The notes: generated from the letters alone by a model not told the origin. Positions 44,575 through 54,967 are shown, counted from the first letter of the stretch. The stretch: DNA of 64,000 nt from Dehalococcoidia bacterium (GCA_021295955.1 JAGWBJ010000005.1:230597-294596), one strand, 5' to 3'. Program-made: numbers and translations.

Positions 44575-45552
44575 ATGGCGATAATGATAACGGGGGGCAC
44601 CGGGTTCCTGGGATCCTATCTGGCCCGTCACCTGGTGGAGGAGAAGGGAGAGTCGGACCTGGTCCTGTTCGAGAAGTACCCGGACCTCTCGCGGGTGGAC
44701 GACATACGAGACCGGGTAACCGTAGTCCAGGGCGACGTGCTGGAGCCTCTGGAGGTCCTCACCGCCATCCAGCGCCATGACGTGGACCGGGTGGCCCACC
44801 TGGCCTACATCCTCAGCGAACCGGCCGACGGCAAGATGCGGCCCTACGTCGACGTACAGTGTATGGGAATGATCAACGTTTTCGAGGCGTGCCTCATGCA
44901 GGGCGTAAAGAGAGTGTGCTTCGCCAGCTCCGCCGCCGTGTTCGCCGGCCATCCGGACCAGGACCGGGATTTCCACGACGACGACCCGCCGATGCCGGAC
45001 ACCATCTACGGTGCGTGCAAGAACTGGGGCGACCATATAGCCCAGGTGTACCAACGCAGGTACGGGCTGGATACCGTCGGCCTGCGTCCCGCCTCGGTGT
45101 TCGGTCTGGGGCGTGGGCAGAGAGGCTCCTGGTCCAGCGGTCTGGCGGGGTTGGCCGATACCCCCCACTTCATGGTGTTGCCCGAGCTGGCCGCCCTGGG
45201 CCAGCCCATCGAGATGCCTCCCGCCCACCAGATGATAGACTGGATGTACGCCGCTGACGCGGCGGAGGCGTGGCACCTGGTCCTCACCGTTCAGGACCCC
45301 AAGCACCGGATGTTCAACATGGTATCCGAGCGGCGGCGCATCGGCGACGTCACCGCCCACCTGCGTAATATACTGCCCGACTCGGAGATCAGCGTAAGCT
45401 CAACCCCCACCACCATGACCCCCCTGCTGAACAACGACCGGCTGGTCAACGAGCTGGGGTTCAGGGCGCGGTACACCATGGAGGGCGGAATGACCCACTA
45501 CCTGAACATGGTCCGAGAGCGCGCCGGGCTGCCTCCAGTCGCCCCCGCATAA
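44575..45552 (+). CDS. NAD-dependent epimerase/dehydratase (extended SDR)
   Basis: MITGGTGFLGSYLARHL; YGACKNWGD. Confidence 0.93.
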   Translation: MAIMITGGTGFLGSYLARHLVEEKGESDLVLFEKYPDLSRVDDIRDRVTVVQGDVLEPLEVLTAIQRHDVDRVAHLAYILSEPADGKMRPYVDVQCMGMINVFEACLMQGVKRVCFASSAAVFAGHPDQDRDFHDDDPPMPDTIYGACKNWGDHIAQVYQRRYGLDTVGLRPASVFGLGRGQRGSWSSGLAGLADTPHFMVLPELAALGQPIEMPPAHQMIDWMYAADAAEAWHLVLTVQDPKHRMFNMVSERRRIGDVTAHLRNILPDSEISVSSTPTTMTPLLNNDRLVNELGFRARYTMEGGMTHYLNMVRERAGLPPVAPA

Positions 45553-45617
45553 CCAGCCGCCGGCGGACCGGCCGTCTCCCACCGTAGTGCTCCGCGGGGA
45601 GGAAGCGCCTGGAACGC

Positions 45618-46532
45618 CTAGCCGGGCCTCGGCCTGCCCATGAGCCTTCGCCCGTGGAACAGGTACAACTCCGCGTAGCCGGCCCACCGCCCGAAATGGT
45701 CCCGGGCCCATGCCGCCATCTTCCCGTCAGGAGGGCTCTTCCGTCCATCGAAGTACCACTCCCTCAGCGCCCTCCGGACCCACACGTCCACGGGGAACGC
45801 CTCAAGCTGGTCCAGCGAGTGGAGCAGTATGCAGTCGGCTATCTTGGGCCCGATACCCGGCAGCTCCATCAGCCGCTCATGGGCCTCGGGGTAGGCCATT
45901 CGTCTGAGGGCCTCCAGGTCCAGGGCTCCCTCGGCCACGGCCGTGGCGGCCGCGGCCACGTACGGCGCCCTGAAGCCCAGTCCCAAGCCTCGGAGACGCC
46001 GCTCACCGACCTGGGCAAGCTCGGGAGGGCCCGGCAGGGTGAACCGGACGTGCCCGTCCACCACCAGACGCCGCCCGTAGGCCTCCGCTATGGACTCCAC
46101 GTTGGCGTGAATGCGCGCCAGGTTCGAGTTCGCCGAGCAGATGAACGAGACCATGCACTCCCAGGGGTCCACCCGGAGGAGGCGCAGCCCGGGATACAGT
46201 CCCACCATCTCGGCCACCCTGGGGTCGCGGGAGATGTCGGTGCGGATGCTCTCGATGTCGTCGTCCAAGCGAAAGAAGCGCCCTATCTGGGGGGCCAGGT
46301 CATGCCCGCCGGCGATAGCCGGGCTGAACTCCAGGCAGACGGCCGCCGACGGGCCCAGGCGCGTGGACCTGATCTTGACCAGGTTGTCGTACACGATGCC
46401 CCAGTGCCATTCGGCCCCATGTCCGTCCCTGCGCCACCTGTGGGACTGGCCGCTATGGACGCTGGCCTCGAGGTCGAAGGAGTGGCCGACCTCGAGCCGG
46501 GCCGTACCTGGAACAGTAGTCGGTCCGTCCAT
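45618..46532 (-). CDS. 8-oxoguanine DNA glycosylase (OGG1-like, HhH-GPD)
   Basis: LMELPGIGPKIADCILLHSLDQLEAFPVDVWVRRAL. Confidence 0.92.
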   Translation of the reverse strand: MDGPTTVPGTARLEVGHSFDLEASVHSGQSHRWRRDGHGAEWHWGIVYDNLVKIRSTRLGPSAAVCLEFSPAIAGGHDLAPQIGRFFRLDDDIESIRTDISRDPRVAEMVGLYPGLRLLRVDPWECMVSFICSANSNLARIHANVESIAEAYGRRLVVDGHVRFTLPGPPELAQVGERRLRGLGLGFRAPYVAAAATAVAEGALDLEALRRMAYPEAHERLMELPGIGPKIADCILLHSLDQLEAFPVDVWVRRALREWYFDGRKSPPDGKMAAWARDHFGRWAGYAELYLFHGRRLMGRPRPG

Positions 46533-46533
46533 G

Positions 46534-49395
46534 CTAGACCGTTACTTCACGCCGGACCCAGCGGCCAGCATACTCCGGGATCGAAGAGACGGGTCCCTGC
46601 TTGACCGTACATGGAGGCATGGACTCCAGGAAGGCCCTTCCATAGGCACGGGATACGATACGGTTGTCCAGCACGACGATGGCCCCCCGGTCCTGGCTGC
46701 CCCGTATGAGGCGTCCTATCCCCTGGCGGAGGCGCAGAATCGCCTGGGGCAGCGCGTACTCGTGAAACCCGTCCTCGTACTCTCCCGACCGGGCTGCGAA
46801 GATGGGGTCCGTAGGCACGTGGAAGGGGAGTCGGCCGATGACCAACGCCTTGAGAATCCCCCCGGCCAAGTCCACGCCCTCCCACAGGCTGCTGGTGCCC
46901 AGAATGACCGACGAGGGGGACTCGCTGAACTCCTGCACTATCTGCCTGGGCGACCCGTCCACGCCCTGGGCCAGCACCCTGATGCCCTCCGCCTCCAGCT
47001 GGGACCGGACTCCCCTGGCGGTGGCCCTCAGCGCCGCGTGGGAGGTGAACAGCACCAGGGTACGGCCCTCCAGCTCCCGGGCGAGCCCGACCACCAGGCG
47101 GTCCGCCGCCGGCTGAAATCCGGGACTCGTCGGGGTGGGGATGTCCTTGGGTATCAGTATCACCGCGGCCCTTTTGTAGTCGAAGGGCGATCCGACTATC
47201 AACTCCCCGGTCTCCTGCAGGCCGACCCGGTCCCTCATGTAGTCCAGCGTCCCTTGGGAGCCCAGCGTTGCGCTGGTGAGCACCACGGAGCGCTTCTTGG
47301 AGAAGAGCTGCTCGTCCAGGTCCACTCCCACGTTCAGGGGCGCCGAGTGGAGGACGATGTTGTACTGACCCTCGGGGCCGCCTCCGAAGTCCGTTGCACG
47401 CTCCATCCAGTCGATCCGTTGGGAGTCGGCGGGCGCCACCAGGAAGGTCCGAAGCTTCTCTCGCAGCTCTTCCAGGCCATCCTGCCAGGTGGCCAGCTCC
47501 ACCGCCATCGACTCCACGTCGGCGGGTCCGTCGGCAGGGAGGGTCTCCAGGAAGGACGCTACACTGTTCACATGGCGGACGGCCTCGTCCAGGACAACGT
47601 CCAGGTTCTCCCACGCCACCTCCAGCTCCGACCAGCCGGGTTGGGCCCTGGTGCTCCGCGTCACCGGCAGGCGGTCCCGGTCCTCCTGCTGTTGTGCCAG
47701 GAAACGGTCGGCCATGCTCCACAGCCTGTCCCACGAACCCCTCACCTGACGGGACCAGTGGGCCTGAAGCCGGTCGGCCGCCTCCTGCCCCCGCCGCGCC
47801 TGGCCCTCGGGCAGGCCCGAGCCCCGGGCCGCGGCCACTGCGCCGGCCACGAGCTTCCCCAGGGCGTCGGACTCGTCCCCCAGCCTGCCCTGGGATATCT
47901 GAAAGCCAAGCTGCCGGGTCGCCTCCTCCTCCAGGTGATGGGCCTCGTCCACGATCAGGTGGTCGTAGGCGGGCAATACCCCTCCGCCCATCGCCAGGTC
48001 CGACAGCAGGAGGGCGTGGTTCACGACGACGACGTGGGCGGCCTCGGCCCGGTCCCGGGCGGAGCGGAGGAAGCAGGGGCCCTCGCCGCGCATCCCCGGG
48101 CAGCGCCCCTTGTCGGCTGCCGAGACGCGGCCCCATGCGGGGCCGTCCCTCCCCGACAGGTTGATCTCCCCCCTGTCTCCCGTGCGCGTGCCCTGGAGCC
48201 ATACGAGGGTCTTGGCCAGCAGGCGGGCGTCTTCCGCCGTGAGGTCCTCGCCACGGGCCAGGAGACCCCACCGGCGCAGGCACAGGTAGTTGGCCCGCCC
48301 TTTCAATGGCGCCACCTGTAGCTGCCCCTGGGGGATGACCCCGTTGTCTTCCAGGGCCTTGCTCAAGGCAGGTACGTCCTTGTTCAGGAGCTGCTCCTGG
48401 AGGTTGATGGTGTTGGTGGACACGACCACCCTGGACCCGTTGCTCACCGAGTGGGAGATAGCCGGCAGCAGGTATGCCAGGGACTTGCCCACGCCGGTGC
48501 CCGCCTCGACCATCAGGTGGCTGCCGGAGTTGAAGGCCTCCGCCACGGCCTTCATCATCTCCGCCTGCTGGGGCCGCCACTCGAACCCCGGAAGGGTCCT
48601 GGAGAGGAGGCCTCCGGGGCCCAGGTGCGCCTCCATCTCCTCCACGTCCACGGGGACCATGGGCTGGGTGGGCCTTAACGCCGGGCCTGAGCGGGACAGA
48701 CGGGACTCCAGCGTCCCCACGTCCAGGCCGTCCAGACCCACACCGGACGCCGGCGGGACCGGCAGCCGGGCGGGCGCTGAGAAGAGCCGGGCGACGGGCC
48801 ACTTGGCCCGGCTCGCGAGGTCCCGTATCGACGCCATAGTGCCCGGTTCCAGCTTCCGCGCCATGGACAGCAGGGCCAGGAACACCAGCCGCGTCGCCTG
48901 AGCGTCGTCCAGGGCGCGGTGGGAACGGGCCTGGTCGACGGCGAGCTGCACCGACAGCTTGGCGAGAGAGTAGCTGGTGGTGGAGGGCAGCAGGATCGAT
49001 GCCAGGTCCCAGGTGTCGTAGGCGTCACCAGGGAGGGGCAGTCCGTTCCGTGAAAGGAAGTCGAGGTCGAAGGTCACGTTGTGTCCCACCACCGGGAGGC
49101 CGCCGACGAACTCCTGGACATCCCCAGCCACGACGGCAAAGGCAGGGGCCCTGTCTACCTCACGCTGGCCGATGCCGGTGAGCCTCTGGACGAACTCTGG
49201 GAGCTTTCGGTAGGGGTTTACGAGAGTCTGATATACGTCCAAGACCCGGTCTTCTTGGAATTTGACGGCCCCCACCTCTATGATGGCGTCCCGTTCGGCG
49301 TTGAGTCCGGTGGTCTCCAGGTCCAGTGCTACGTATCTGGCCGCCGAGTCCCCAGGCTCCATCCCACCCCACAGGTCCTCTCTTCCGGTCAACAC
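46534..49395 (-). CDS. dinG: DinG-family ATP-dependent helicase with N-terminal DnaQ-type exonuclease
   Basis: YVALDLETTGLNAERDAIIEVGAVKF; MVEAGTGVGKSLAYLLPA; VDEAHHLEEEA. Confidence 0.93.
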   Translation of the reverse strand: MLTGREDLWGGMEPGDSAARYVALDLETTGLNAERDAIIEVGAVKFQEDRVLDVYQTLVNPYRKLPEFVQRLTGIGQREVDRAPAFAVVAGDVQEFVGGLPVVGHNVTFDLDFLSRNGLPLPGDAYDTWDLASILLPSTTSYSLAKLSVQLAVDQARSHRALDDAQATRLVFLALLSMARKLEPGTMASIRDLASRAKWPVARLFSAPARLPVPPASGVGLDGLDVGTLESRLSRSGPALRPTQPMVPVDVEEMEAHLGPGGLLSRTLPGFEWRPQQAEMMKAVAEAFNSGSHLMVEAGTGVGKSLAYLLPAISHSVSNGSRVVVSTNTINLQEQLLNKDVPALSKALEDNGVIPQGQLQVAPLKGRANYLCLRRWGLLARGEDLTAEDARLLAKTLVWLQGTRTGDRGEINLSGRDGPAWGRVSAADKGRCPGMRGEGPCFLRSARDRAEAAHVVVVNHALLLSDLAMGGGVLPAYDHLIVDEAHHLEEEATRQLGFQISQGRLGDESDALGKLVAGAVAAARGSGLPEGQARRGQEAADRLQAHWSRQVRGSWDRLWSMADRFLAQQQEDRDRLPVTRSTRAQPGWSELEVAWENLDVVLDEAVRHVNSVASFLETLPADGPADVESMAVELATWQDGLEELREKLRTFLVAPADSQRIDWMERATDFGGGPEGQYNIVLHSAPLNVGVDLDEQLFSKKRSVVLTSATLGSQGTLDYMRDRVGLQETGELIVGSPFDYKRAAVILIPKDIPTPTSPGFQPAADRLVVGLARELEGRTLVLFTSHAALRATARGVRSQLEAEGIRVLAQGVDGSPRQIVQEFSESPSSVILGTSSLWEGVDLAGGILKALVIGRLPFHVPTDPIFAARSGEYEDGFHEYALPQAILRLRQGIGRLIRGSQDRGAIVVLDNRIVSRAYGRAFLESMPPCTVKQGPVSSIPEYAGRWVRREVTV

Positions 49396-49423
49396 CTGGC
49401 TCTCAGCCTTCGCCGTCGAAGTA

Positions 49424-50152
49424 TCAGCCGCCCTCCAGAGTGAAGGGCTGGGGCACGGGGACCCAGGAGCCGTTGGGGTCTCGGTTGTTCTCGGTGAGTC
49501 TGGAGGGGTAGAAGGCCCCGGAGCGAAGGGAGTTCATAAACTCTTCTTCCGTCCGTATCTGGCCCTGGAAGGCGGTAATGCAGCGGCCCAGGCCGTGTCG
49601 GGAGTGAGCATCGCTGCCGCCGGTCACCTTGAGGCCCAGGTGCTGGGCTACCCCCATGGCAAAGCGGTTCTCAGACTCCGCAGTGCCGCCGTTGGCCACC
49701 TCCACGGCGTCCACGAGTCCGAACACCGGATGTTGCGACGCCTCTTCCAATGTGGCGGGCGGAGACGCCGAGCCCTTGTAGAGAAGCTGACTGTAGGAGG
49801 AAACGCGGCTGTGGAGGCCCCGAAAGGGGTGGGCGCTAATCATGAACCCGCCCACCTCGTCGACGGCCTTCCGGAGGCGGCCGGCATCGGCAATGCCGGG
49901 AACGTAGCTGTCCAACCCGAAGGCCAGGATATGGCCCATGTCCGTCTCCACTTCCATGGCCCTGATGAGGACCTGGCTATGCTCCCGAGCGAACTTTTGG
50001 AACTCATGCCGGTCCCAGGGTCCGCTGTGCTCGGTGATGCAGAGTCCGAAGAAGCCGAGGCGCTCGGCCTCCAGGACCATCTCTTCGGGGGTGAGGTTGC
50101 TGTCGCTGCTGCCGCGGGTGGTATGGACGTGCATGTCGAACAGCTGTGCCAT
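49424..50152 (-). CDS. PHP-domain metal-dependent phosphoesterase
   Basis: MAQLFDMHVHTTRGSSDSNLTPEEMV; CITEHSG; VTGGSDAHSRHGLGR. Confidence 0.92.
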   Translation of the reverse strand: MAQLFDMHVHTTRGSSDSNLTPEEMVLEAERLGFFGLCITEHSGPWDRHEFQKFAREHSQVLIRAMEVETDMGHILAFGLDSYVPGIADAGRLRKAVDEVGGFMISAHPFRGLHSRVSSYSQLLYKGSASPPATLEEASQHPVFGLVDAVEVANGGTAESENRFAMGVAQHLGLKVTGGSDAHSRHGLGRCITAFQGQIRTEEEFMNSLRSGAFYPSRLTENNRDPNGSWVPVPQPFTLEGG

Positions 50153-50376
50153 GGAAGGAGGCTTCGGGCCCGAAGCCAGACCCCGGAAGCGAAACTATTG
50201 TAGCCGGGCCGCCGACCATCGTCAATGCCAGAGCGTCGCCCGAGGGAAGTGCAAGACCGCCTACTTCCCGCCCCGTCCGTATCTCGCTATCCCCGCGCAG
50301 GCAGGTATCCACACCTGGGCATACCGGACGCCCGCTTTCGGAGACTCTTGCGTAACGGCCACGTATGGGGACGAAA

Positions 50377-50496
50377 ATGACGGTCCCCTCCTCACCGTCA
50401 TTCCGGTCCTCGAGCCGGAATCCAGGGCCGGGGTGGGGGTGCGTGGATGCCCGCCCCCATATCAAGTACGAGGACATGCTTTCGCGGGCATGACGG
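50377..50496. repeat. Nested palindromic (REP/MITE-like) intergenic repeat
   Basis: ATGACGG 50377-50383, CCGTCAT 50395-50401, ATTCCGG/CCGGAAT 50400-50421, ATGCCCGC/GCGGGCAT 50447-50491, ATGACGG 50490-50496. Confidence 0.65.
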
Positions 50497-50825
50497 AGAG
50501 GGGCGCCGGGAGGTATTTTCATGGCAATTACACGTCGAGAGGGAGGTGACCCAAAGGTCTCCTTTCGCGGGAGAGACGGGGGTCAGGGAGGTGGAGTCTG
50601 CACCCGCATTGTGGTCCCGCGGGCCCGCTGCGAGGGCCGTATGGGCGCCTGCGGGCCCGGTGTTTCGAGTTGCGGGCCACGGGGCCCTTTGCTATACTTA
50701 CCGCTGCATTTGGTCGGCTGTTGCGACCCCTAGTCCAGCCCCAGCCTCGGACGAGTCCGGTGTCCTCCCAAGTGTGCCAGGCCGCCGGCGGTCGATGAGG
50801 CATGCGGGCTCACTAAGGAGGCTCC

Positions 50826-51125
50826 ATGGTTCCCTCCGAGGACAAGACGCTGGCGTGTAGGGAGTGCGGCGACTCTTTCATCTTCAGTGTGGGCGAGCAG
50901 GAGTTCTACCAGAGCCGGGGGCTGTTGAATGAGCCCGGGCGATGCCCCGAGTGCCGCGCCTCCCGGCGCCGGTCGGGCTACACCTCGGACCGGCCCAGGA
51001 CCATGTACCCCGCGGTATGCGCCTCCTGCGGGATTGACACGGAAGTCCCCTTCCAGCCGCGCCAGGAGAGACCCGTCTACTGCAACGACTGCTTCAGGAC
51101 CGTCCGGGCAGAGCAGTCCTTCTAG
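50826..51125 (+). CDS. Zinc-ribbon domain protein (two CxxC ribbons)
   Basis: LACRECGDSFIFSVGEQEFYQSRGLLNEPGRCPECR; YPAVCASCG...RPVYCNDCF. Confidence 0.85.
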   Translation: MVPSEDKTLACRECGDSFIFSVGEQEFYQSRGLLNEPGRCPECRASRRRSGYTSDRPRTMYPAVCASCGIDTEVPFQPRQERPVYCNDCFRTVRAEQSF

Positions 51126-51160
51126 CCGCGTCCCCGGACCACAAGCACCCTCCCCTCAAG

Positions 51161-51487
51161 GTGAGCTTGTCGCAGCCCCGCCAGGAGTCCAGCGTGCACA
51201 TAGGCGTGTGTCGAGTCTTCCTCCGGTTGCCCGGCAACCGTAGTCTCAAGGAGAAGCGCCGCATCACCCGGTCCGTCATCGACCGTGTCCGGTCCCGCTT
51301 CAACGTGGCCATAGCGGAGGTGGAGGACAACGAGCTGTGGCAACGGCTGACCATCGGCATATCCTGCGTCAGCAACGACCGGGGCCACGCCAACCAGATG
51401 CTGTCCACGGTGGTCCGCTACATCGAGGACACCACTCGTGACGCCGAGCTGCTGGACTACGAGGTGGAGATGGTGCCGGGGGTGTGA
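51161..51487 (+). CDS. DUF503 (YlxP-like) protein
   Basis: VHIGVCRVFLRLPGNRSLKEKRRITRSVIDRVRSRFNVAIAEVEDNELWQR; probably starts at internal GTG 51194. Confidence 0.9.
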   Translation: MSLSQPRQESSVHIGVCRVFLRLPGNRSLKEKRRITRSVIDRVRSRFNVAIAEVEDNELWQRLTIGISCVSNDRGHANQMLSTVVRYIEDTTRDAELLDYEVEMVPGV

Positions 51488-51496
51488 CCTCCACCC

Positions 51497-53773
51497 ATGG
51501 ACGCCGCCGCCTTTCTCGACTACCTTCGCGGTAGGCCCTTCTACAAGGATCAGATCGTATACGTCCGCCAGATTCCCCCGCGCCAGGCCATCCACGGCCG
51601 GCTCGACTCCTTCATCCACCCGGACCTGTACCGCTGCCTGGAGAGGGGCGGCCTGTGGCCCCTCTACGTTCACCAGGCCGAAGCCATCGACGCCCTTGCC
51701 AGGGGCGAGCACGTAGTCGTCTCCACTCCGGCCGCCAGCGGGAAGAGCCTATGCTACAACGTGCCTGTCCTGAACGCGGTGCTGGCCGACCGGGGGAGCC
51801 GGGCCATGTACGTCTACCCGACCAAGGCCCTGGCCCAGGACCAGCTCAGGGGCCTCCGGGAGATGGGCGAGGGACTGGGCTTCCGGGCCGACATCTTCGA
51901 CGGCGACACACCGGGACACGACCGACCCGGCATCAAGCGGTCGACTCAGGTGCTGCTGACCAACCCGGACATGCTCCACCTGGGAATCCTGCCCAACCAC
52001 CGAACCTGGACGCGGTTCCTGCGAGGCCTCCGCTACGTCGTCCTGGACGAGTCCCACGTCTACAGGGGAGTGTTCGGGTCCCACGTGGCCAACGTCATAA
52101 GGCGCCTCAGGCGCCTATGCCGCCTCTACGGCAGCTCACCCCAGTTCATCCTCTGCTCGGCGACCATCGCCAACGCCGGAGAGCTGGCGCGGCAGCTCAC
52201 CGGCCTCTCCTTCACGGCCATAGAGGTAGACGGGGCGCCATACGGGGGGAAACGGTTCGTCTTCTGGAACCCCCCTCTGACGGACGCCAATCGGACCTCC
52301 AGGCGCAGCACCAACATCGAGGCCTCGACCCTCTTTTCCGAGCTGGTCGGCAGCAGCATCAGGACCATCACCTTTGTCCGGACCAGGAAGGTGGCCGAGC
52401 TGGTCTACCTGTACGCCAGGGAACAGCTCAACGAAACGCGGCCGGCCATGGTGGACAAGATCAGCCCGTACCGCGCCAGCTACATGCCCGAGGACCGCCG
52501 GAGGATCGAGCGGGCCCTGTTCGACGGGGAGCTGATGGGAGTGTCGACCACCAACGCCCTGGAGCTGGGCATCGACGTGGGCAGCCTGGACGCCACCGTG
52601 ATCGCCGGATATCCCGGCAGCATCGCCAGCACGTGGCAGCAGGCGGGACGCAGCGGCAGGCGGAACGAGGAGTCCCTGGCGGTGCTGGTGGGCCAGGGCA
52701 ACCCCCTGGACCAGTACCTGATGAACTATCCCCACACCTTCTTCAGCAAGCCCGTGGAGCACGCCCTGATATCGCCCGGGAACCCCTACATCCTCCAGCC
52801 CCAAGTCCTCTGCGCCGCCTACGAGTCCGCCCTCGGGCCGAGAGACGACGAGCTGTTCGGGCCTGAGCTGCCGGAGGCCCTGGCGCGGCTGGAGGAGGGA
52901 GGGCTGCTCAACAACGAGGGGGACAGGTGGTACGCCTCGACCGCCGTCGGATACCCGGCGGAGTCGGTGAACATCCGCTCCACCTCGTCCCGGGGATACC
53001 TGGTGGTGGATGAGCGGTCGGGGGCCGTCCTGGAGAAGGTGGAGGAGGCCTCGGTGTTCCACCAGCTCCATCCCGGCGCCGTCTACCTGCACCAGGGAGA
53101 GAGCTACCTGGTCACGGACCTGGACCTGGAGTCCGGGATAGCCCACGTGGAGCCCAACGACGGCTCCTACTACACGCAGGTGCGCGACATGACCGACATC
53201 GAGATCCGTGAAGTGCGGGCGTCGAAAAAAGCCGGAGGCGTCAGTGTGTGCGTGGGGGAGGTGGAGGTGACCAACCGGGTGTTGGGATACCGGCTGCGCC
53301 GACCCATGACCGAAGAGCTGCTGGGAGAGGAGTTCCTGGACCTGCCCGAACGCCGCTTCAACACCGTGGCCCTCTGGTTCGACGTGCCCCTGGACGTGCT
53401 GGACACAGTGCGGGAGCAGCGCATGGACCTGGCCGGCGGTCTGCACGCGGCGGAGCATGCGGCCATCGGAGTCCTGCCCCTCTTCGCCCTGTGCGACCGC
53501 AACGACATAGGCGGCGTCTCCACCCCACTGCACCCGGACACGGAGAAGCCCCAGGTCTTCATCTATGACGGGCATCCCGGCGGGATCGGCATCTCAGAGC
53601 GCGGATACGAGGTGATACGAGACCTGTGGGAAGCGACCCTCAGGGCGGTCTCCCAGTGCCCCTGCGAGGACGGATGCCCAAGCTGCATCCAGTCTCCCAA
53701 GTGCGGGAACAACAACAGCCCACTGGACAAGGGCGTCGCCATGCTCATGCTGCGGTCCCTGTGCGGATGGTAG
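51497..53773 (+). CDS. DEAD/DEAH-box helicase with DUF1998 (MrfA/YprA type)
   Basis: STPAASGKSLCYNVPVL; VLDESHVYRGVFGSHVANVIRRL; C-terminal CPCEDGCPSCIQSPKCGNNN. Confidence 0.94.
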   Translation: MDAAAFLDYLRGRPFYKDQIVYVRQIPPRQAIHGRLDSFIHPDLYRCLERGGLWPLYVHQAEAIDALARGEHVVVSTPAASGKSLCYNVPVLNAVLADRGSRAMYVYPTKALAQDQLRGLREMGEGLGFRADIFDGDTPGHDRPGIKRSTQVLLTNPDMLHLGILPNHRTWTRFLRGLRYVVLDESHVYRGVFGSHVANVIRRLRRLCRLYGSSPQFILCSATIANAGELARQLTGLSFTAIEVDGAPYGGKRFVFWNPPLTDANRTSRRSTNIEASTLFSELVGSSIRTITFVRTRKVAELVYLYAREQLNETRPAMVDKISPYRASYMPEDRRRIERALFDGELMGVSTTNALELGIDVGSLDATVIAGYPGSIASTWQQAGRSGRRNEESLAVLVGQGNPLDQYLMNYPHTFFSKPVEHALISPGNPYILQPQVLCAAYESALGPRDDELFGPELPEALARLEEGGLLNNEGDRWYASTAVGYPAESVNIRSTSSRGYLVVDERSGAVLEKVEEASVFHQLHPGAVYLHQGESYLVTDLDLESGIAHVEPNDGSYYTQVRDMTDIEIREVRASKKAGGVSVCVGEVEVTNRVLGYRLRRPMTEELLGEEFLDLPERRFNTVALWFDVPLDVLDTVREQRMDLAGGLHAAEHAAIGVLPLFALCDRNDIGGVSTPLHPDTEKPQVFIYDGHPGGIGISERGYEVIRDLWEATLRAVSQCPCEDGCPSCIQSPKCGNNNSPLDKGVAMLMLRSLCGW

Positions 53774-53811
53774 GAACCGGCAGCGTTTCTGGAAGAGAGG
53801 CGGGCGCCGGT

Positions 53812-54090
53812 CTAGGCCTTGGCCGTGGTCCCCACCCGTTGGTTGATGGCCTGCAACAGGTCCTGCAGGTCGGGGAAGATATGGGCGTCCGGCTCGTGGC
53901 GATGCTCGGCCACCAGCTCGCCGTCTATGCGGACGTCGAACTTGCCGTGGGGTCCGGGCACCAGCTTGAAGTTGTCGATGTGGTCTCCCACGCGGGTAAG
54001 GGCCTCACCTGCCATCCAGGCAGCTCTCAGTGCGTGGCGTCAATCGTGGCAGTAGAGTATCTCGATCGCCAGCTTTCGGCCCTCGGCCAT
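53812..54090 (-). CDS. SelW/Rdx-family selenoprotein (in-frame TGA at 54040-54042, CxxU)
   Basis: MAEGRKLAIEILYCHD-TGA-RHALRAAWMAGEALTRVGDHIDNFKLVPGPHGKFDVRIDGELVAEHRHEPDAHIFPDLQDLLQAINQRVGTTAKA; aaggggg RBS. Confidence 0.88.
54009..54023 (-). promoter_or_regulatory. Candidate bacterial SECIS hairpin for the SelW-like gene
   Basis: CTGCC-TGGAT-GGCAG 21 nt after TGA, G at loop position 2. Confidence 0.65.
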
Positions 54091-54168
54091 GGAACACCCC
54101 CTTGCGCGTTCTCCCATCTTTGCGGGGCCCGTGTTTGTGGGGAATCATAAGCTCCCGCCCGGCCTCCG

Positions 54169-54939
54169 TCAACGCCGGTCGGACCCCAGGGACGACAGGA
54201 ACTCCTCCAGGACGCGGAAGTAGGGCTCTCCCCCAACCTGGTACGTGTCGTTGTGGGCCGCGCCCATGATCAGGTGGAACCGCTTCGGCTCCTCTGCAGC
54301 GTCGAACAGCTTGCGCCCCTGTTCCAGGGGGACCAGCGGGTCGCGCTCGCCATGGACTATCAGCACGGGGCAGGACACCTCCCTGATGCGGGACAGGGTG
54401 TCGTACTTGTTCCGGACAAGGCGGTGCAGAGGCAGACGCGGACACACCTTCCGCGCCATGTCCTGGACCGAGGAGAAGGGGGACTCCAGTATGAGGCCCC
54501 GGGGCGGATGCTGGGTGGCCAGCCATACCGCCACCGCCGTGCCCAGGGACCTGCCGAAGTAGACGATGCGGTCCGCGTCCACGTCGGGCCGCGACCGAAG
54601 GTAGTCCAACGCCCCCTGAGAGTCCTGGTAGGTGCCCACTTCCGAGGGCCGGCCCTGGCTCCTGCCGTACCCCCGGTAGTCGAATATGAAGATGCCCGCC
54701 CCCAGGTACCTGTGCATGAGCATAAGGTTCTCCAGGCGGTGGCTGATATTGCCCCCGTTGCCGTGCAGCCACAGGACGGTGGTCTCCGTGGGGCCGGGGA
54801 GATACCAGCCGTGCAGCCCGACGCCGTCGGCGGCAGGGAAGCTCACGTCCTCGTAGGAGAGGCCCCAGTTGGACGGGGTACCCTCCATCTCCCTGACGGG
54901 GAAGAAGAAGTACCTTCTCTCGATGAGCCCGCTCAGCAC
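54169..54939 (-). CDS. Alpha/beta hydrolase (serine aminopeptidase/Hydrolase_4 type)
   Basis: TVLWLHGNGGNISHRLENL; YFGRSLGTAVAVWLA; GAAHNDTYQVGG; start approximate. Confidence 0.88.
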   Translation of the reverse strand: MLSGLIERRYFFFPVREMEGTPSNWGLSYEDVSFPAADGVGLHGWYLPGPTETTVLWLHGNGGNISHRLENLMLMHRYLGAGIFIFDYRGYGRSQGRPSEVGTYQDSQGALDYLRSRPDVDADRIVYFGRSLGTAVAVWLATQHPPRGLILESPFSSVQDMARKVCPRLPLHRLVRNKYDTLSRIREVSCPVLIVHGERDPLVPLEQGRKLFDAAEEPKRFHLIMGAAHNDTYQVGGEPYFRVLEEFLSSLGSDRR

Positions 54940-54967
54940 GGCGGCCGGCCCGGAGGGTATGTCGTCC

